A stretch of 57,073 bases of DNA from a virus. A program made the position numbers and the translations under genes. The DNA lies in IMG/VR virus record IMGVR_UViG_3300042563_000777, positions 1-57,073 of that record. One strand, written 5' to 3'. Positions 1-8,812 of the stretch are shown here, in pieces; position 1 is the stretch's first letter; each line of letters starts with the position of its first letter. The notes under the pieces are model-generated. The model searched no databases. It saw only the letters and a list, made by a program, of their open reading frames with translations, and had not been told where the DNA came from.

Positions 1-371
1 TCTTCGAAGTATAGATCAATTTCTGTGCTCCAATCCGTTACACATGCAGGGCTATATCCTTCAATAAATGTAATATTATTAAATCTATTAATATTGTTTA
101 ATAAATGCTGTTTAGATATTTTATCGTGTAGTACTTGTTCTACTACATAGGTTTGTACATATTCACCGTATGGTTCATTCCAGTTGTCTCCATGATTGCA
201 GCAGTCAATTGTTGTGATACTTGCATCAAGTCTTGTTTCGGCCAGTTGTACAGTTGTTCCGCCTAAGTATGTTCCTATTTCTACTATAACAGGATTAAGT
301 GGCAATAATTTTGCAATTTCTAGTAACGAATCTATTTCCGGAATTGCATGTATGCGTGAGTAATCAATCAT
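1..371 (-). CDS. Class I SAM-dependent methyltransferase, 3' part missing
   Basis: The gene runs off the left edge; 123 codons are visible. An acidic beta strand followed by a glycine-rich loop (VIVEIGTYLGGTT, about residues 30-42) and a later strand ending TTIDC are the SAM-binding motif I and motif II of class I methyltransferases, close to the Methyltransf_24 group used on sugars. Its start codon overlaps the stop of the dehydrogenase gene upstream (ATGA), so it belongs to that operon. The methyl acceptor is unknown; a sugar is inferred from context. Confidence 0.7.
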   Translation of the reverse strand, partial: MIDYSRIHAIPEIDSLLEIAKLLPLNPVIVEIGTYLGGTTVQLAETRLDASITTIDCCNHGDNWNEPYGEYVQTYVVEQVLHDKISKQHLLNNINRFNNITFIEGYSPACVTDWSTEIDLYFE

Positions 372-1591
372 TTTTTAATCCTTGTATTTCCGTAATGTAT
401 AACTTCGGATCCTACAATATCTTTAATAGACCTCCACGGATCTAGTATAACACTACCGCTTTCGATATTAAAGTAGAATTGACTTGGTTGTATTTCTACG
501 CCAGTACCTGCATAGGTAACGGCTGGATTATGGGCCATTAGAATTACCGCACAGCCTGCCCAAGTGTCTCCCGTAAGAGGATCTGCGTAGGAAACATTAA
601 CTCCCTCCGTTTCTACAAAGTGTCCAACTAGTTCACTGTAGCTACCGATAGTGTATTCGACATACGGTTTGTACGCACGACCATGAATAACAACTGGTAA
701 ATTGTGTTCTTTTGACAGTGCAACTAATTTAAGAGCCATATTTTTTGCTTGTTGATCTCGACTGTGCATAATTGCATGAAACAAATCATAGCCTAGATCT
801 AGTCTCTCTGCTAGATATCTTAGAGCAATATTGTCACGTGGATGACATGCGCCTGCATCTCCCATACCTGCCGTTAGATAACGAGGTCCTGTAATGCGCT
901 GTGTTGCTGCCTTAAGTGCATCTGTCACAACATCAACATTGATATTTCCATTCTTCTCAGCAACATCTTGGATCATGTTAACTAGTCCAATTTTAGCGCT
1001 GATAAATGTGTTATAAAAAATCTTAATTGCTTCTGCTTCGTCCCAGGTACCTACATTGATCTGAGGAGTGTTCTCCATAACAGGCCTATAAAAATCAATT
1101 AGTACCTGTGCATCGCCTGTATGTGATCCGTCTGCTGTTCCGATGATAAGGCATTCTGGATTGACCATGTCCCATTTAACTGAGCCCATAGCAATAAGAT
1201 ACGGATTATATATGAATCTAGCATTGGTAATGCATGGTTCCAAATGTACTCTAACTGTTCCCGGTAACACTGTGCTGATAAGGACAACTAATTGTGTCTT
1301 GTTAACATGTTTGTTAATCTCGGTAAGTACTTGCTGAACAATGCTATAATCGAAATCTTTTGATGGTAGGCTAGCAATAGGTTTACTACCGCCATACACC
1401 GGATCATGAGGCGTAGGTACTGCAACAAAGATTAAATCTCTATGTTCTACCGCATCTTTTATTGTATCAAGTAAGGGTATTTGTGCAGCAGGGTCTTTAA
1501 CTACGTCATATCCCACAACATCATAATGCTGACTCATTACTTCTGCACATGGTAGACCTAACTTACCACATCCTATCATTGCAACTTTCAT
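368..1591 (-). CDS. UDP-glucose/GDP-mannose dehydrogenase family protein
   Basis: 407 aa. Oxidises a nucleotide sugar (typically UDP-glucose to UDP-glucuronate) with NAD+. The N-terminal Rossmann motif GCGKLG (residues 7-12) binds NAD+. The sequence GACHPRD near residue 248 matches the family's catalytic cysteine loop (GGSCFPKD type), so the enzyme looks active. Length is normal to slightly short. It is in a tight minus-strand operon: its start overlaps the stop of the 412-aa gene upstream, and its stop overlaps the methyltransferase start. Substrate (glucose, mannose or an N-acetyl sugar) cannot be told from sequence alone. Confidence 0.85.
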   Translation of the reverse strand: MKVAMIGCGKLGLPCAEVMSQHYDVVGYDVVKDPAAQIPLLDTIKDAVEHRDLIFVAVPTPHDPVYGGSKPIASLPSKDFDYSIVQQVLTEINKHVNKTQLVVLISTVLPGTVRVHLEPCITNARFIYNPYLIAMGSVKWDMVNPECLIIGTADGSHTGDAQVLIDFYRPVMENTPQINVGTWDEAEAIKIFYNTFISAKIGLVNMIQDVAEKNGNINVDVVTDALKAATQRITGPRYLTAGMGDAGACHPRDNIALRYLAERLDLGYDLFHAIMHSRDQQAKNMALKLVALSKEHNLPVVIHGRAYKPYVEYTIGSYSELVGHFVETEGVNVSYADPLTGDTWAGCAVILMAHNPAVTYAGTGVEIQPSQFYFNIESGSVILDPWRSIKDIVGSEVIHYGNTRIKK

Positions 1592-2826
1592 AGTTTTCCC
1601 TTAATGCATTCCATAATCTGGAATTCCGGTCTTCTAGATTTTAATAATTTACTGTTATGTTCTAGTATGTCAAAACTTTGTTTAACTATATCTGCCAAAT
1701 CTGCTGTGGACATAGTTGATAGATGTTCAACAACATTACATATCTTTTCCATCCGCTGAACTGGATCGAATGTCTCATCATAACTTTCGTCCCATAAATG
1801 ACTAAAAGTCTTATATCCTGATTCTCGCAAACGCCGTAAGGTTAATGGTTGTCCTATTACAATGAATGGCATTTTTAGTGAGATAGGTTTAAACGTTTTT
1901 TCCGTTAAAAATATATTGTTAATATCACCCTGGAATAGTGTTTCAGTGACTATAAAAATTAAATTATTATATGAAAAATCGTTCCTGTTTGTATCCCAAT
2001 GGTTCATTTTAAAATTAGTAGAATCAATTACCCACGGCAGCGTTGTTAACATTTGTTTAAACATCGGTTCATCTTTTATTTGATCTATGAACAGATTGTT
2101 ATTATAACTTACAATATCTTCTACATTATTAACTTTGTCAAGACTAGCACGAAAATGATTTATTAAGTTTTTTTCGTATATTTTGTACATAAAATAATAT
2201 CGAGTCTCTCTAGGAATTCTATTAAGACACAAAAACTTCCTAAGTAAAGCAAGATTATTAAACTTATTAGATATATCGATATTCATATCCTCAGTAGCAA
2301 GCCTAACAGCCGTTTCAAAGAATTGCCAAAATATTAATGGTACTTTTGAATCTGCTGTATTGTTAATATGATTACCAGTTAGTAAAATAATATTACTAAT
2401 CTCGATTCTCGCGTCACATAAATTTTTAAAAAGTGTTTCGTGGAAATCCGGAGTATATAACGCACTTTCGTGAGAATCATTTAAAATTAAAATACATTGT
2501 CCTGCATTAACTGCATCAATGATACCGATAGGAATATGTTTAAAGAAATTAAAACTAGGGTCGTTTAATATTGTATTGCGCAGATATCTAAATGTTAAAA
2601 CGTAAACAAACTTCTCGGTTCCTTTTAATGCATCTTTAACTGTAAGCGTATTTGTTTGATATCCGTTCTTTTCAAATACTGTCTGTAATGGTGCATGATA
2701 ATCGTAATAACATTCTTCAAATAATCCATTAATGGGATAAAACTTATTGTCGTAGGTATTAACGTGCCAATGCCACGTAAGTTGATTTCCAACGGTGCCG
2801 TCGTATGCAAAGTTAATTGGTTTCAT
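1588..2826 (-). CDS. Conserved phage protein, possible glycosyltransferase
   Basis: 412 aa, AT-rich, not firmly assigned. The C-terminal part (about residues 300-360) has TEKTFKPISLKMPFIVIGQ followed by LRRLRESGYKTF and DESYD. This resembles the donor-binding end of GT10-like fucosyltransferases and related phage proteins, where a Glu-Lys pair and a proline before the strand are conserved. The N-terminal half is unrecognised. It overlaps the radical SAM gene upstream by 14 nt and the dehydrogenase downstream by 4 nt, so it is part of the sugar operon. Function is inferred. Confidence 0.5.
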   Translation of the reverse strand: MKPINFAYDGTVGNQLTWHWHVNTYDNKFYPINGLFEECYYDYHAPLQTVFEKNGYQTNTLTVKDALKGTEKFVYVLTFRYLRNTILNDPSFNFFKHIPIGIIDAVNAGQCILILNDSHESALYTPDFHETLFKNLCDARIEISNIILLTGNHINNTADSKVPLIFWQFFETAVRLATEDMNIDISNKFNNLALLRKFLCLNRIPRETRYYFMYKIYEKNLINHFRASLDKVNNVEDIVSYNNNLFIDQIKDEPMFKQMLTTLPWVIDSTNFKMNHWDTNRNDFSYNNLIFIVTETLFQGDINNIFLTEKTFKPISLKMPFIVIGQPLTLRRLRESGYKTFSHLWDESYDETFDPVQRMEKICNVVEHLSTMSTADLADIVKQSFDILEHNSKLLKSRRPEFQIMECIKGKL

Positions 2827-4030
2827 TCAATAATATCCAATATTCAAGAAATGTTTCTTCAAACGACTGGCTTCTATAGTCATCGTGCAGGAGAGTTGTC
2901 TTTATAAACTCATTATAATCCTCATCCGATTTTTCAGTGCTCGTCATAAAGTTTATAACCGCATCTATCCCAAATAGTTTGTCAATATATTGCCTGTGTT
3001 CATCTGGAATAATATCTATTTTACTTTTGATAATATTCTTAATATCCAACGGAAGATTTTTAATAGACATTTTGTCGGGAAAATGTAACAGATTAAATCT
3101 TAAAGGCAACTTAAGATTTTCTGCATTAAACTTGATTAGCTCGTCAATGTAAAATATATTGTAAAGGCTAACAGTAACATATATATTCATCTTAACATTG
3201 TTTCCGCAATTAGTCTTATATTTTAATATATTTTCTAATACTTGATCCCATTTTGCAGGATACCGCTGATACTCAAATCTAGGGCCAATGTCATCGACAC
3301 TAATATTGAATTCTACAAGGCCGACTTTCTTCCAAGTATCTACTACACTTTGATCATATATAGTTCCGTTGGAATTATATAATAGATCAAACTTATACCG
3401 TTCAACAAGCGGGTATTCTCTCAATATATTCATAATTTTTTCATGTTCGGGCTGCATTAAGGGTTCGCCGCCATAAAACTCAATTATGTGTAGATCTGGG
3501 ATCAGTTCTTTAAATATTTCAAAATTAATTTCATTATCAATAAATTTTCTATCTGCATACTTTGCAAATATCTTTATAGTGTGCTCATGAAATTCGCCCG
3601 TCTCCTGAGATTCTTCAAGCCATTTAGAACTGCAATAAGGTCCGCAGATTCTACATTTTAGATTGCATAAACTGCTAAATTTAAAATCAATAGTAACAAT
3701 TTTAGGATCATCAAATCTTCCTATATATTTTGATTTATGAGTGTTGTGCCATTTTGCAATGTTATCTCTGTGTTGTCGTAATGAAGTAATTCCCACTGCT
3801 TCTTCGTCCCAACATATTTGGCACGCTGTGGGCTCAATATTGTTATTAAATTGTTTCCTGATATCTTCCATTGCTGGCTGAAAGAATAATTCCTTTATGT
3901 TTTTATCATAGAGTGTTTGCTTTTCTATATCCTCATCTGTTTTATTGATGTTATACTTACAGCAAGGTGTTGCGGTTCCATTAGGATTAACAACAAGATT
4001 GGTAAAAGGAAAAAGACATTTTCTAGACAT
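2813..4030 (-). CDS. Twitch-domain radical SAM protein (first copy)
   Basis: 405 aa. The radical SAM cysteines are C122, C126 and C129 (CNLKCRIC), followed by a GGEP motif at 187-190 that contacts SAM. The N-terminus carries paired cysteines CC at 23-24 and CQIC at 70-73, an N-terminal 'twitch' half-SPASM region that should hold an auxiliary iron-sulfur cluster. Such proteins are seen in T4-like phages of aquatic bacteria; the substrate is not known. It touches the second copy (position 4030 shared), so the two are translationally coupled and may act together. Confidence 0.85.
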   Translation of the reverse strand: MSRKCLFPFTNLVVNPNGTATPCCKYNINKTDEDIEKQTLYDKNIKELFFQPAMEDIRKQFNNNIEPTACQICWDEEAVGITSLRQHRDNIAKWHNTHKSKYIGRFDDPKIVTIDFKFSSLCNLKCRICGPYCSSKWLEESQETGEFHEHTIKIFAKYADRKFIDNEINFEIFKELIPDLHIIEFYGGEPLMQPEHEKIMNILREYPLVERYKFDLLYNSNGTIYDQSVVDTWKKVGLVEFNISVDDIGPRFEYQRYPAKWDQVLENILKYKTNCGNNVKMNIYVTVSLYNIFYIDELIKFNAENLKLPLRFNLLHFPDKMSIKNLPLDIKNIIKSKIDIIPDEHRQYIDKLFGIDAVINFMTSTEKSDEDYNEFIKTTLLHDDYRSQSFEETFLEYWILLNETN

Positions 4031-5427
4031 TATAATCCTTTACACATTTCATAAAAGTCTGCATACTCGGGAAAAGTATTAAGGAGATTGAGATTTCGAT
4101 GTTGATCAAATGTATTATACCATTCATAGAACTTCTTCCTGTCTGCCGTGTAATCACCTGTATTGTTTTTCATACTTTCTGTCAAGCTCTTTAAAAATAT
4201 CATGTATTGATCATATCGTCCAAAGAAGTCAGTAACGTTTGGCATCCTCGATACATGTTGCTCCATGTATTCAATAGTATCACTTAGATACTTGGAAAAC
4301 TCTGGAGGTAATATCATTGGATTTTGCCACGAGGGGAAATTAATAATGTTCTGCTTTAGTCCTATTGGCCTGCTGTATTGATCTGACAAGTTAGTTGCAT
4401 ATTCAATAAAATCTTTTGTTGTAGCAATACTCAATGCACTAACTGACATTAAGAATCCAACTTGGAATTTAGTGGTAGTAATTGATAATAATTTATTTAC
4501 ATTTGAATTAAATCGATTCCATGTAATACCGTTTCGAATATACTCCGCTCTATCATTTAATGATTCCATACTAATTAATATTTCTAGATCAAATGCTTCA
4601 ATAATCTTTGGAAGTCTTTCAATGAACCTATTAAAATAATTTGCTGGAGTGTTGAGGTTTGTCACAATACACAGAGTTGGTCTTAACTTCTTGATAGGCA
4701 TAATTCTAGTAATACGATTTGCCATACGTTCCACATATTCATAAAATTCAGGAATGATAAGTGGTTCTCCCCCAATCATATTAACACGATGTATATGCCA
4801 GCAGCCTACCTTGTCAAACCATTCCCAATACTTTTCTTCAAAACTAGATGAAGATTTAGGAAACTCTCTATCATACTGTTCTTGAGTGAGTTCTCCTAAC
4901 TTGATCAGTTCAGTTGCCCACTGTGTTGAATAATGATGATTACAATACATACATTTTAAATCACATGTATTTCCTAAACTAATTTCCATCATATAAGGAG
5001 TTTTAGCTTTTAGAAAAGGATGGTCTAGTGAATTAATTTTCCCCAATTCTGTTCTAACATTCTCTTCTGTATATTCCATATCTCGAGGAATAACTTGTTC
5101 TCTTTTTAAAAAATTCCAAAAGTTCTCAGGCTCTCTCGGACTTTTCATGCCTCTATCTTCAAGATTCCAGCAACTCTGACAATCAGAATGTCGCACTCCC
5201 TGGATTAGGTCTAATCTGCTTCTAACAAGATGATCGTTATTGAGAAATGCATTAATACCTTTCTCTTCTAGAAGTGATTCGGGGATAGGCACTGACGGGG
5301 TACGACAGCAACTTCTAAATTCGCCTCGGTCAATTTGAAATATAGGATAGTTCCATTTAAACTCGCACATGGTATCCATTGGATTACCTCTAGTCGGAGC
5401 TTCGGGAATTATTGGTATTGTTTTCAT
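4030..5427 (-). CDS. Twitch-domain radical SAM protein (second copy)
   Basis: 465 aa, same layout as its downstream neighbour: N-terminal CC at 40-41 and CQSC at 83-86 for an auxiliary cluster, radical SAM cysteines C155, C159 and C162 (CDLKCMYC), and GGEP at 219-222. It is 60 residues longer, mainly between the cluster regions, so the two are old paralogs and not a recent duplication. The start overlaps the sulfotransferase stop by 4 nt. Reaction unknown; peptide or sugar modification are both possible. Confidence 0.85.
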   Translation of the reverse strand: MKTIPIIPEAPTRGNPMDTMCEFKWNYPIFQIDRGEFRSCCRTPSVPIPESLLEEKGINAFLNNDHLVRSRLDLIQGVRHSDCQSCWNLEDRGMKSPREPENFWNFLKREQVIPRDMEYTEENVRTELGKINSLDHPFLKAKTPYMMEISLGNTCDLKCMYCNHHYSTQWATELIKLGELTQEQYDREFPKSSSSFEEKYWEWFDKVGCWHIHRVNMIGGEPLIIPEFYEYVERMANRITRIMPIKKLRPTLCIVTNLNTPANYFNRFIERLPKIIEAFDLEILISMESLNDRAEYIRNGITWNRFNSNVNKLLSITTTKFQVGFLMSVSALSIATTKDFIEYATNLSDQYSRPIGLKQNIINFPSWQNPMILPPEFSKYLSDTIEYMEQHVSRMPNVTDFFGRYDQYMIFLKSLTESMKNNTGDYTADRKKFYEWYNTFDQHRNLNLLNTFPEYADFYEMCKGL

Positions 5428-6170
5428 ATAGTATTCTTTAGTTTGTAATAAATGTCCAGTAACTGGTTATAATTCGTAATAAGTGATTCATAAGGCAGTT
5501 CATGTACCGGGTATATCTGTGTAGGAAGTACAGTAATTTTAAGTTGTTGAATATCTTGTTCTAAACTGTCATAGTCTACTTCAACAGCGTCGACTACCTC
5601 ATTAATTATCCTTCTACTAATATCGTCTTGAACTGCCATTAGCAATATTCTTGTAAAGTTTATTGGGCATACATAAAATGGCTCAATACTAGTTTTCTCT
5701 TTCTTACCTTGAAAGGTAGTATGATATTGAGTATTATTTACATTAAACAAGTGTATGATAGAGGTATGCTCCATTACAGCCCAACTTAGTGCTCTTGAAA
5801 ATACATTTCTATGTAAAGAAAGAAATTTAAAATTATAAGATTTTAGTTTTTTAGCAACATCTATATAATCTATAAAATTAAAAAAATAATTTTGTGGAAA
5901 TAGTCGCATAGTTAATGATTGATAATGATTACTGTGTAGTATCATCGATAATCTACCATCAAATGTTTCTTGATCTGTTGTCCATTGTCTTTTTCCATAC
6001 ACAATATTGTTATCAGCAGATAATGTAAACTGTTCATTTTTAGCAACTACTGGTTGAAGAAATTCGCCTAGGCGAGTTGGATGTATATTGATAGACTTTA
6101 AATGCTCTATCAATATAAATTCTAACCAAGTACTACCACTTCGAGGCCCAGCAACAATACAATATTTCAT
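5424..6170 (-). CDS. Sulfotransferase-like protein
   Basis: 248 aa. The N-terminal GPRSGSTWLE (residues 8-17) is the 5'-phosphosulfate loop that binds PAPS, and RNVFSRALSW (121-130) supplies the Arg and Ser of the 3'-phosphate motif. Together they indicate transfer of sulfate from PAPS to a hydroxyl or amino group. It sits between two radical SAM genes with 4-nt overlaps on both sides, so the acceptor may be the product of the surrounding sugar or radical SAM enzymes. PAPS must come from the host because no PAPS synthase is seen here. Confidence 0.75.
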   Translation of the reverse strand: MKYCIVAGPRSGSTWLEFILIEHLKSINIHPTRLGEFLQPVVAKNEQFTLSADNNIVYGKRQWTTDQETFDGRLSMILHSNHYQSLTMRLFPQNYFFNFIDYIDVAKKLKSYNFKFLSLHRNVFSRALSWAVMEHTSIIHLFNVNNTQYHTTFQGKKEKTSIEPFYVCPINFTRILLMAVQDDISRRIINEVVDAVEVDYDSLEQDIQQLKITVLPTQIYPVHELPYESLITNYNQLLDIYYKLKNTI

Positions 6171-8773
6171 TTTTCTTTAGTACACATAATATCAAAATTG
6201 CAATGGCACATTGTACTACCGCATACCACGGGCCCAATCGATAAGTTTAATTCAGGGTCTGTAATACGCCCAATCATGCCGCCTTCTTTGCACCAACCTC
6301 TATGAACACTACCGTCTTTATCAACAATTAATTGTTCAACTCCTGCGTAACATTTCCAACCAGACCAGTCATTTGTTTTGTCACTGACAAAACGCTGTGC
6401 GCTCGATACTTGTTTGTTGCCGTCTGGAAAGAGTTTAACCATTGCGCCTCGATAGTAATCAAACGTTTTCGTGTATTTGATATGTTTGACAATTAACTCG
6501 TGTTGTTTATCAAATATCTTCTTTTGAAATTCGTTATAGTCGTATAAAGTGTCACCAAAGTCATGTATCAGTGGTTGCAATGCCATTGATATATTACCTA
6601 AGTTCTTAACCTTATTCGCCACGGCATAGCAAAAGTCAAACTTCTCGGGGCTCATCATAATGTTGACATGAGTGCGTACATCGTTGTTTAAAATTTTAAC
6701 AACTTCAATAAAATGCTTTTCATCAGCCTCTTCTGGATGAAAACTTAGACATACATGATCAAAGTATTGTTTATTTTCTTCCCAGTAACGCAATGTACGA
6801 CTGCCGTTACTAATCAATCCAACTTTAACACCGTGTTCTGTACAAAACTGACACAGTTCAACAAAGTGTTTGTATAGTGTAACTTCACCGCCTGTAAATT
6901 CAAAGTATATCTTCTTACTAGGATGTGCCTGCTTGATCTTCATAATGAAGTTCTTTATAACATCTAAGTCAGGCCAGGGGATAGATGCATCGTGAAGATC
7001 TATCGGGCAGTAGCTACAACTAAAGTTGCAGGTATTGCCAAGGCACCAGTTGACTACAAACCAGTCTGCGTGGTCTGGATTTGAGTGTTCTAATCTTGTG
7101 TATACTGTAGGATCAACTACAATCTCTTCTTGTTTGACAATCTTAATAGGTTTATAATTAAAGACTGAAGGCTTCTCATTTTTAAACATTGTGTATAACC
7201 ATTCTCCATTATTTATTTGTCGCAATTGCGGTGTATCATAGTTCCTATCAAAGAAAGCAACAGCGGCGTTAGCTCCGGCAATTGCATAATTGCCAAATGG
7301 TTTATCTAACCCTACCGTCTTCCATGTATCTAGCCTATGTATAGCATCTGTATCATTAGTATCTCGTTTAATTGTCTCGCATAGTTTAACTACTTCTCTG
7401 AATGCACTGCGCCAGGTAGAATATTCATCTGTATTGAATGCAGTAATATTACTAACTGTTTCGATTACTTTTAATTTAGATGTTATTGTTGTAGATAGGT
7501 CCAATGTATTCCATTTTCTGGCTCTGGTTAAAGATTTTCGTGGAAATAATTTAACTCCTCCGTATCCGTATGTTAGATCATTTAGAGGATTCTTACTATG
7601 CCAGACATATGTACAGTCTCTATCAAATATTCCAGGCTGGAAATTAAACTGCCAATCATCTACGAGATATGCATCACCGTCCACTACAAAAAACATATCT
7701 GTTATTGCTAATTTGGCGGCGGCCTTGTGTGCTTCAAATATACCCTCAACTCCGTTTACTCGTTTAGCGTGTGGGGCTTTTTCTAATACACGAGCCCAGT
7801 TCTCTTCTGCATTAGGTTCATTGTAACTAATAAAGATCACATCCATAGTTGCAGCAATTAGAGGAGTAACTGTTCCCATTTCTTTAACACCTACAATCTC
7901 TGCACTGGGAGTAATTTTCAAAGCCCAAACCTTCTCCCCGTTTATTTCTTTATCTAGATACCATATATGTTCATAGGCTAGATCGTGCCAAGGAATGTCG
8001 TAATCTAAATCAAAACGCATTTCTGGTAGGCTAGGATTTTGTTCAATTTTAAACTCAGGACTTACAGTACCCATCCACTCCCATTTGCTACTTTTCTTAT
8101 GTTTAGGTTCAAATTTAATCATCCATGTAGCTGGTGCTGGACTATAATTAGGGTCTAATTCAATTACTGATACATTGTCTAACGACCAAAATGCAGGATA
8201 GCATTCATCAATGTTGACCTGCATTTTAGGTATATCTGGATTCCATGTAACTGTTAGATCGGGCATTACATATCCCATATCTTTTTCGCCTTTAGTCTTA
8301 ACATTAGTTGCTTCACAACTGAATGCCCATACTTTATCTTCTAAGGGATTTACTCTAGGATCAATATACCAAACTAGTTTATACTCCAAATCACTCCACT
8401 CATGTGTATGATTTTCTATAGGATTTATATCAAACGTAATAGAATGACTGATTGCAGGATTTCTTTTCCATACATAATTGTTTAGCACTTCTATTTCGTA
8501 AGTTTCATATCCATGATAAGGATGCCATCCGTTTTTGAATAATTTAGCAGTCCATTCGCCTTTATATGTCCAGACTATACATTTTCTAGTTTTAGGAACA
8601 TAATTTACAAAGTTCAAGATACTTGGATGTCTTATGTAAGGATTTATCACTAAAAATTCAGTGTCGCGTTCACCTAAGTTGTACAATTGTTGGTCATAAT
8701 AAAGCTCATCTCCCTCCCAGGGGATTTCTTTAACTAAGTCTGTATTGATTTTGGGGTATTGATCTAGAAGCAT
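6167..8773 (-). CDS. Glycosyltransferase-like / radical SAM-SPASM fusion protein
   Basis: 868 aa, a composite protein. Residues about 110-300 hold repeated beta-rich modules marked by recurring W-x-L-[EA]-Y-x-x-x-WY, KVWA and MG-[YT]-V-[MTS]-P. Residues about 308-520 look like a GT-A fold: a DVIFISYNEPN strand at the start and an acidic DGDAYLVDDW motif near residue 364. Residues about 575-740 are a radical SAM domain with CNFSCSYC near 580 and GGEVTLY after it. The C-terminus (about 815-865) has Cys-rich CYAG, WCKEGG and CHCNFDIMC, a SPASM-like auxiliary cluster domain. It is the first gene of the minus-strand island. A GT/radical SAM fusion is unusual; each half looks intact. Confidence 0.75.
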   Translation of the reverse strand: MLLDQYPKINTDLVKEIPWEGDELYYDQQLYNLGERDTEFLVINPYIRHPSILNFVNYVPKTRKCIVWTYKGEWTAKLFKNGWHPYHGYETYEIEVLNNYVWKRNPAISHSITFDINPIENHTHEWSDLEYKLVWYIDPRVNPLEDKVWAFSCEATNVKTKGEKDMGYVMPDLTVTWNPDIPKMQVNIDECYPAFWSLDNVSVIELDPNYSPAPATWMIKFEPKHKKSSKWEWMGTVSPEFKIEQNPSLPEMRFDLDYDIPWHDLAYEHIWYLDKEINGEKVWALKITPSAEIVGVKEMGTVTPLIAATMDVIFISYNEPNAEENWARVLEKAPHAKRVNGVEGIFEAHKAAAKLAITDMFFVVDGDAYLVDDWQFNFQPGIFDRDCTYVWHSKNPLNDLTYGYGGVKLFPRKSLTRARKWNTLDLSTTITSKLKVIETVSNITAFNTDEYSTWRSAFREVVKLCETIKRDTNDTDAIHRLDTWKTVGLDKPFGNYAIAGANAAVAFFDRNYDTPQLRQINNGEWLYTMFKNEKPSVFNYKPIKIVKQEEIVVDPTVYTRLEHSNPDHADWFVVNWCLGNTCNFSCSYCPIDLHDASIPWPDLDVIKNFIMKIKQAHPSKKIYFEFTGGEVTLYKHFVELCQFCTEHGVKVGLISNGSRTLRYWEENKQYFDHVCLSFHPEEADEKHFIEVVKILNNDVRTHVNIMMSPEKFDFCYAVANKVKNLGNISMALQPLIHDFGDTLYDYNEFQKKIFDKQHELIVKHIKYTKTFDYYRGAMVKLFPDGNKQVSSAQRFVSDKTNDWSGWKCYAGVEQLIVDKDGSVHRGWCKEGGMIGRITDPELNLSIGPVVCGSTMCHCNFDIMCTKEK

Positions 8774-8793
8774 TACTACTAATTATCTTAGTA
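8774..8793 (-). promoter_or_regulatory. Hairpin just upstream of the 868-aa fusion gene
   Basis: Read on the minus strand, CTACTAA and TTAGTAG form a perfect 7-bp stem with a 5-nt loop that ends right before the ATG at 8773. There is no T-run, so it is not a simple terminator. It could limit access to the start codon. Function is inferred. Confidence 0.35.
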
Positions 8794-8812
8794 GAGAATG
8801 CTTCCGAATCTT

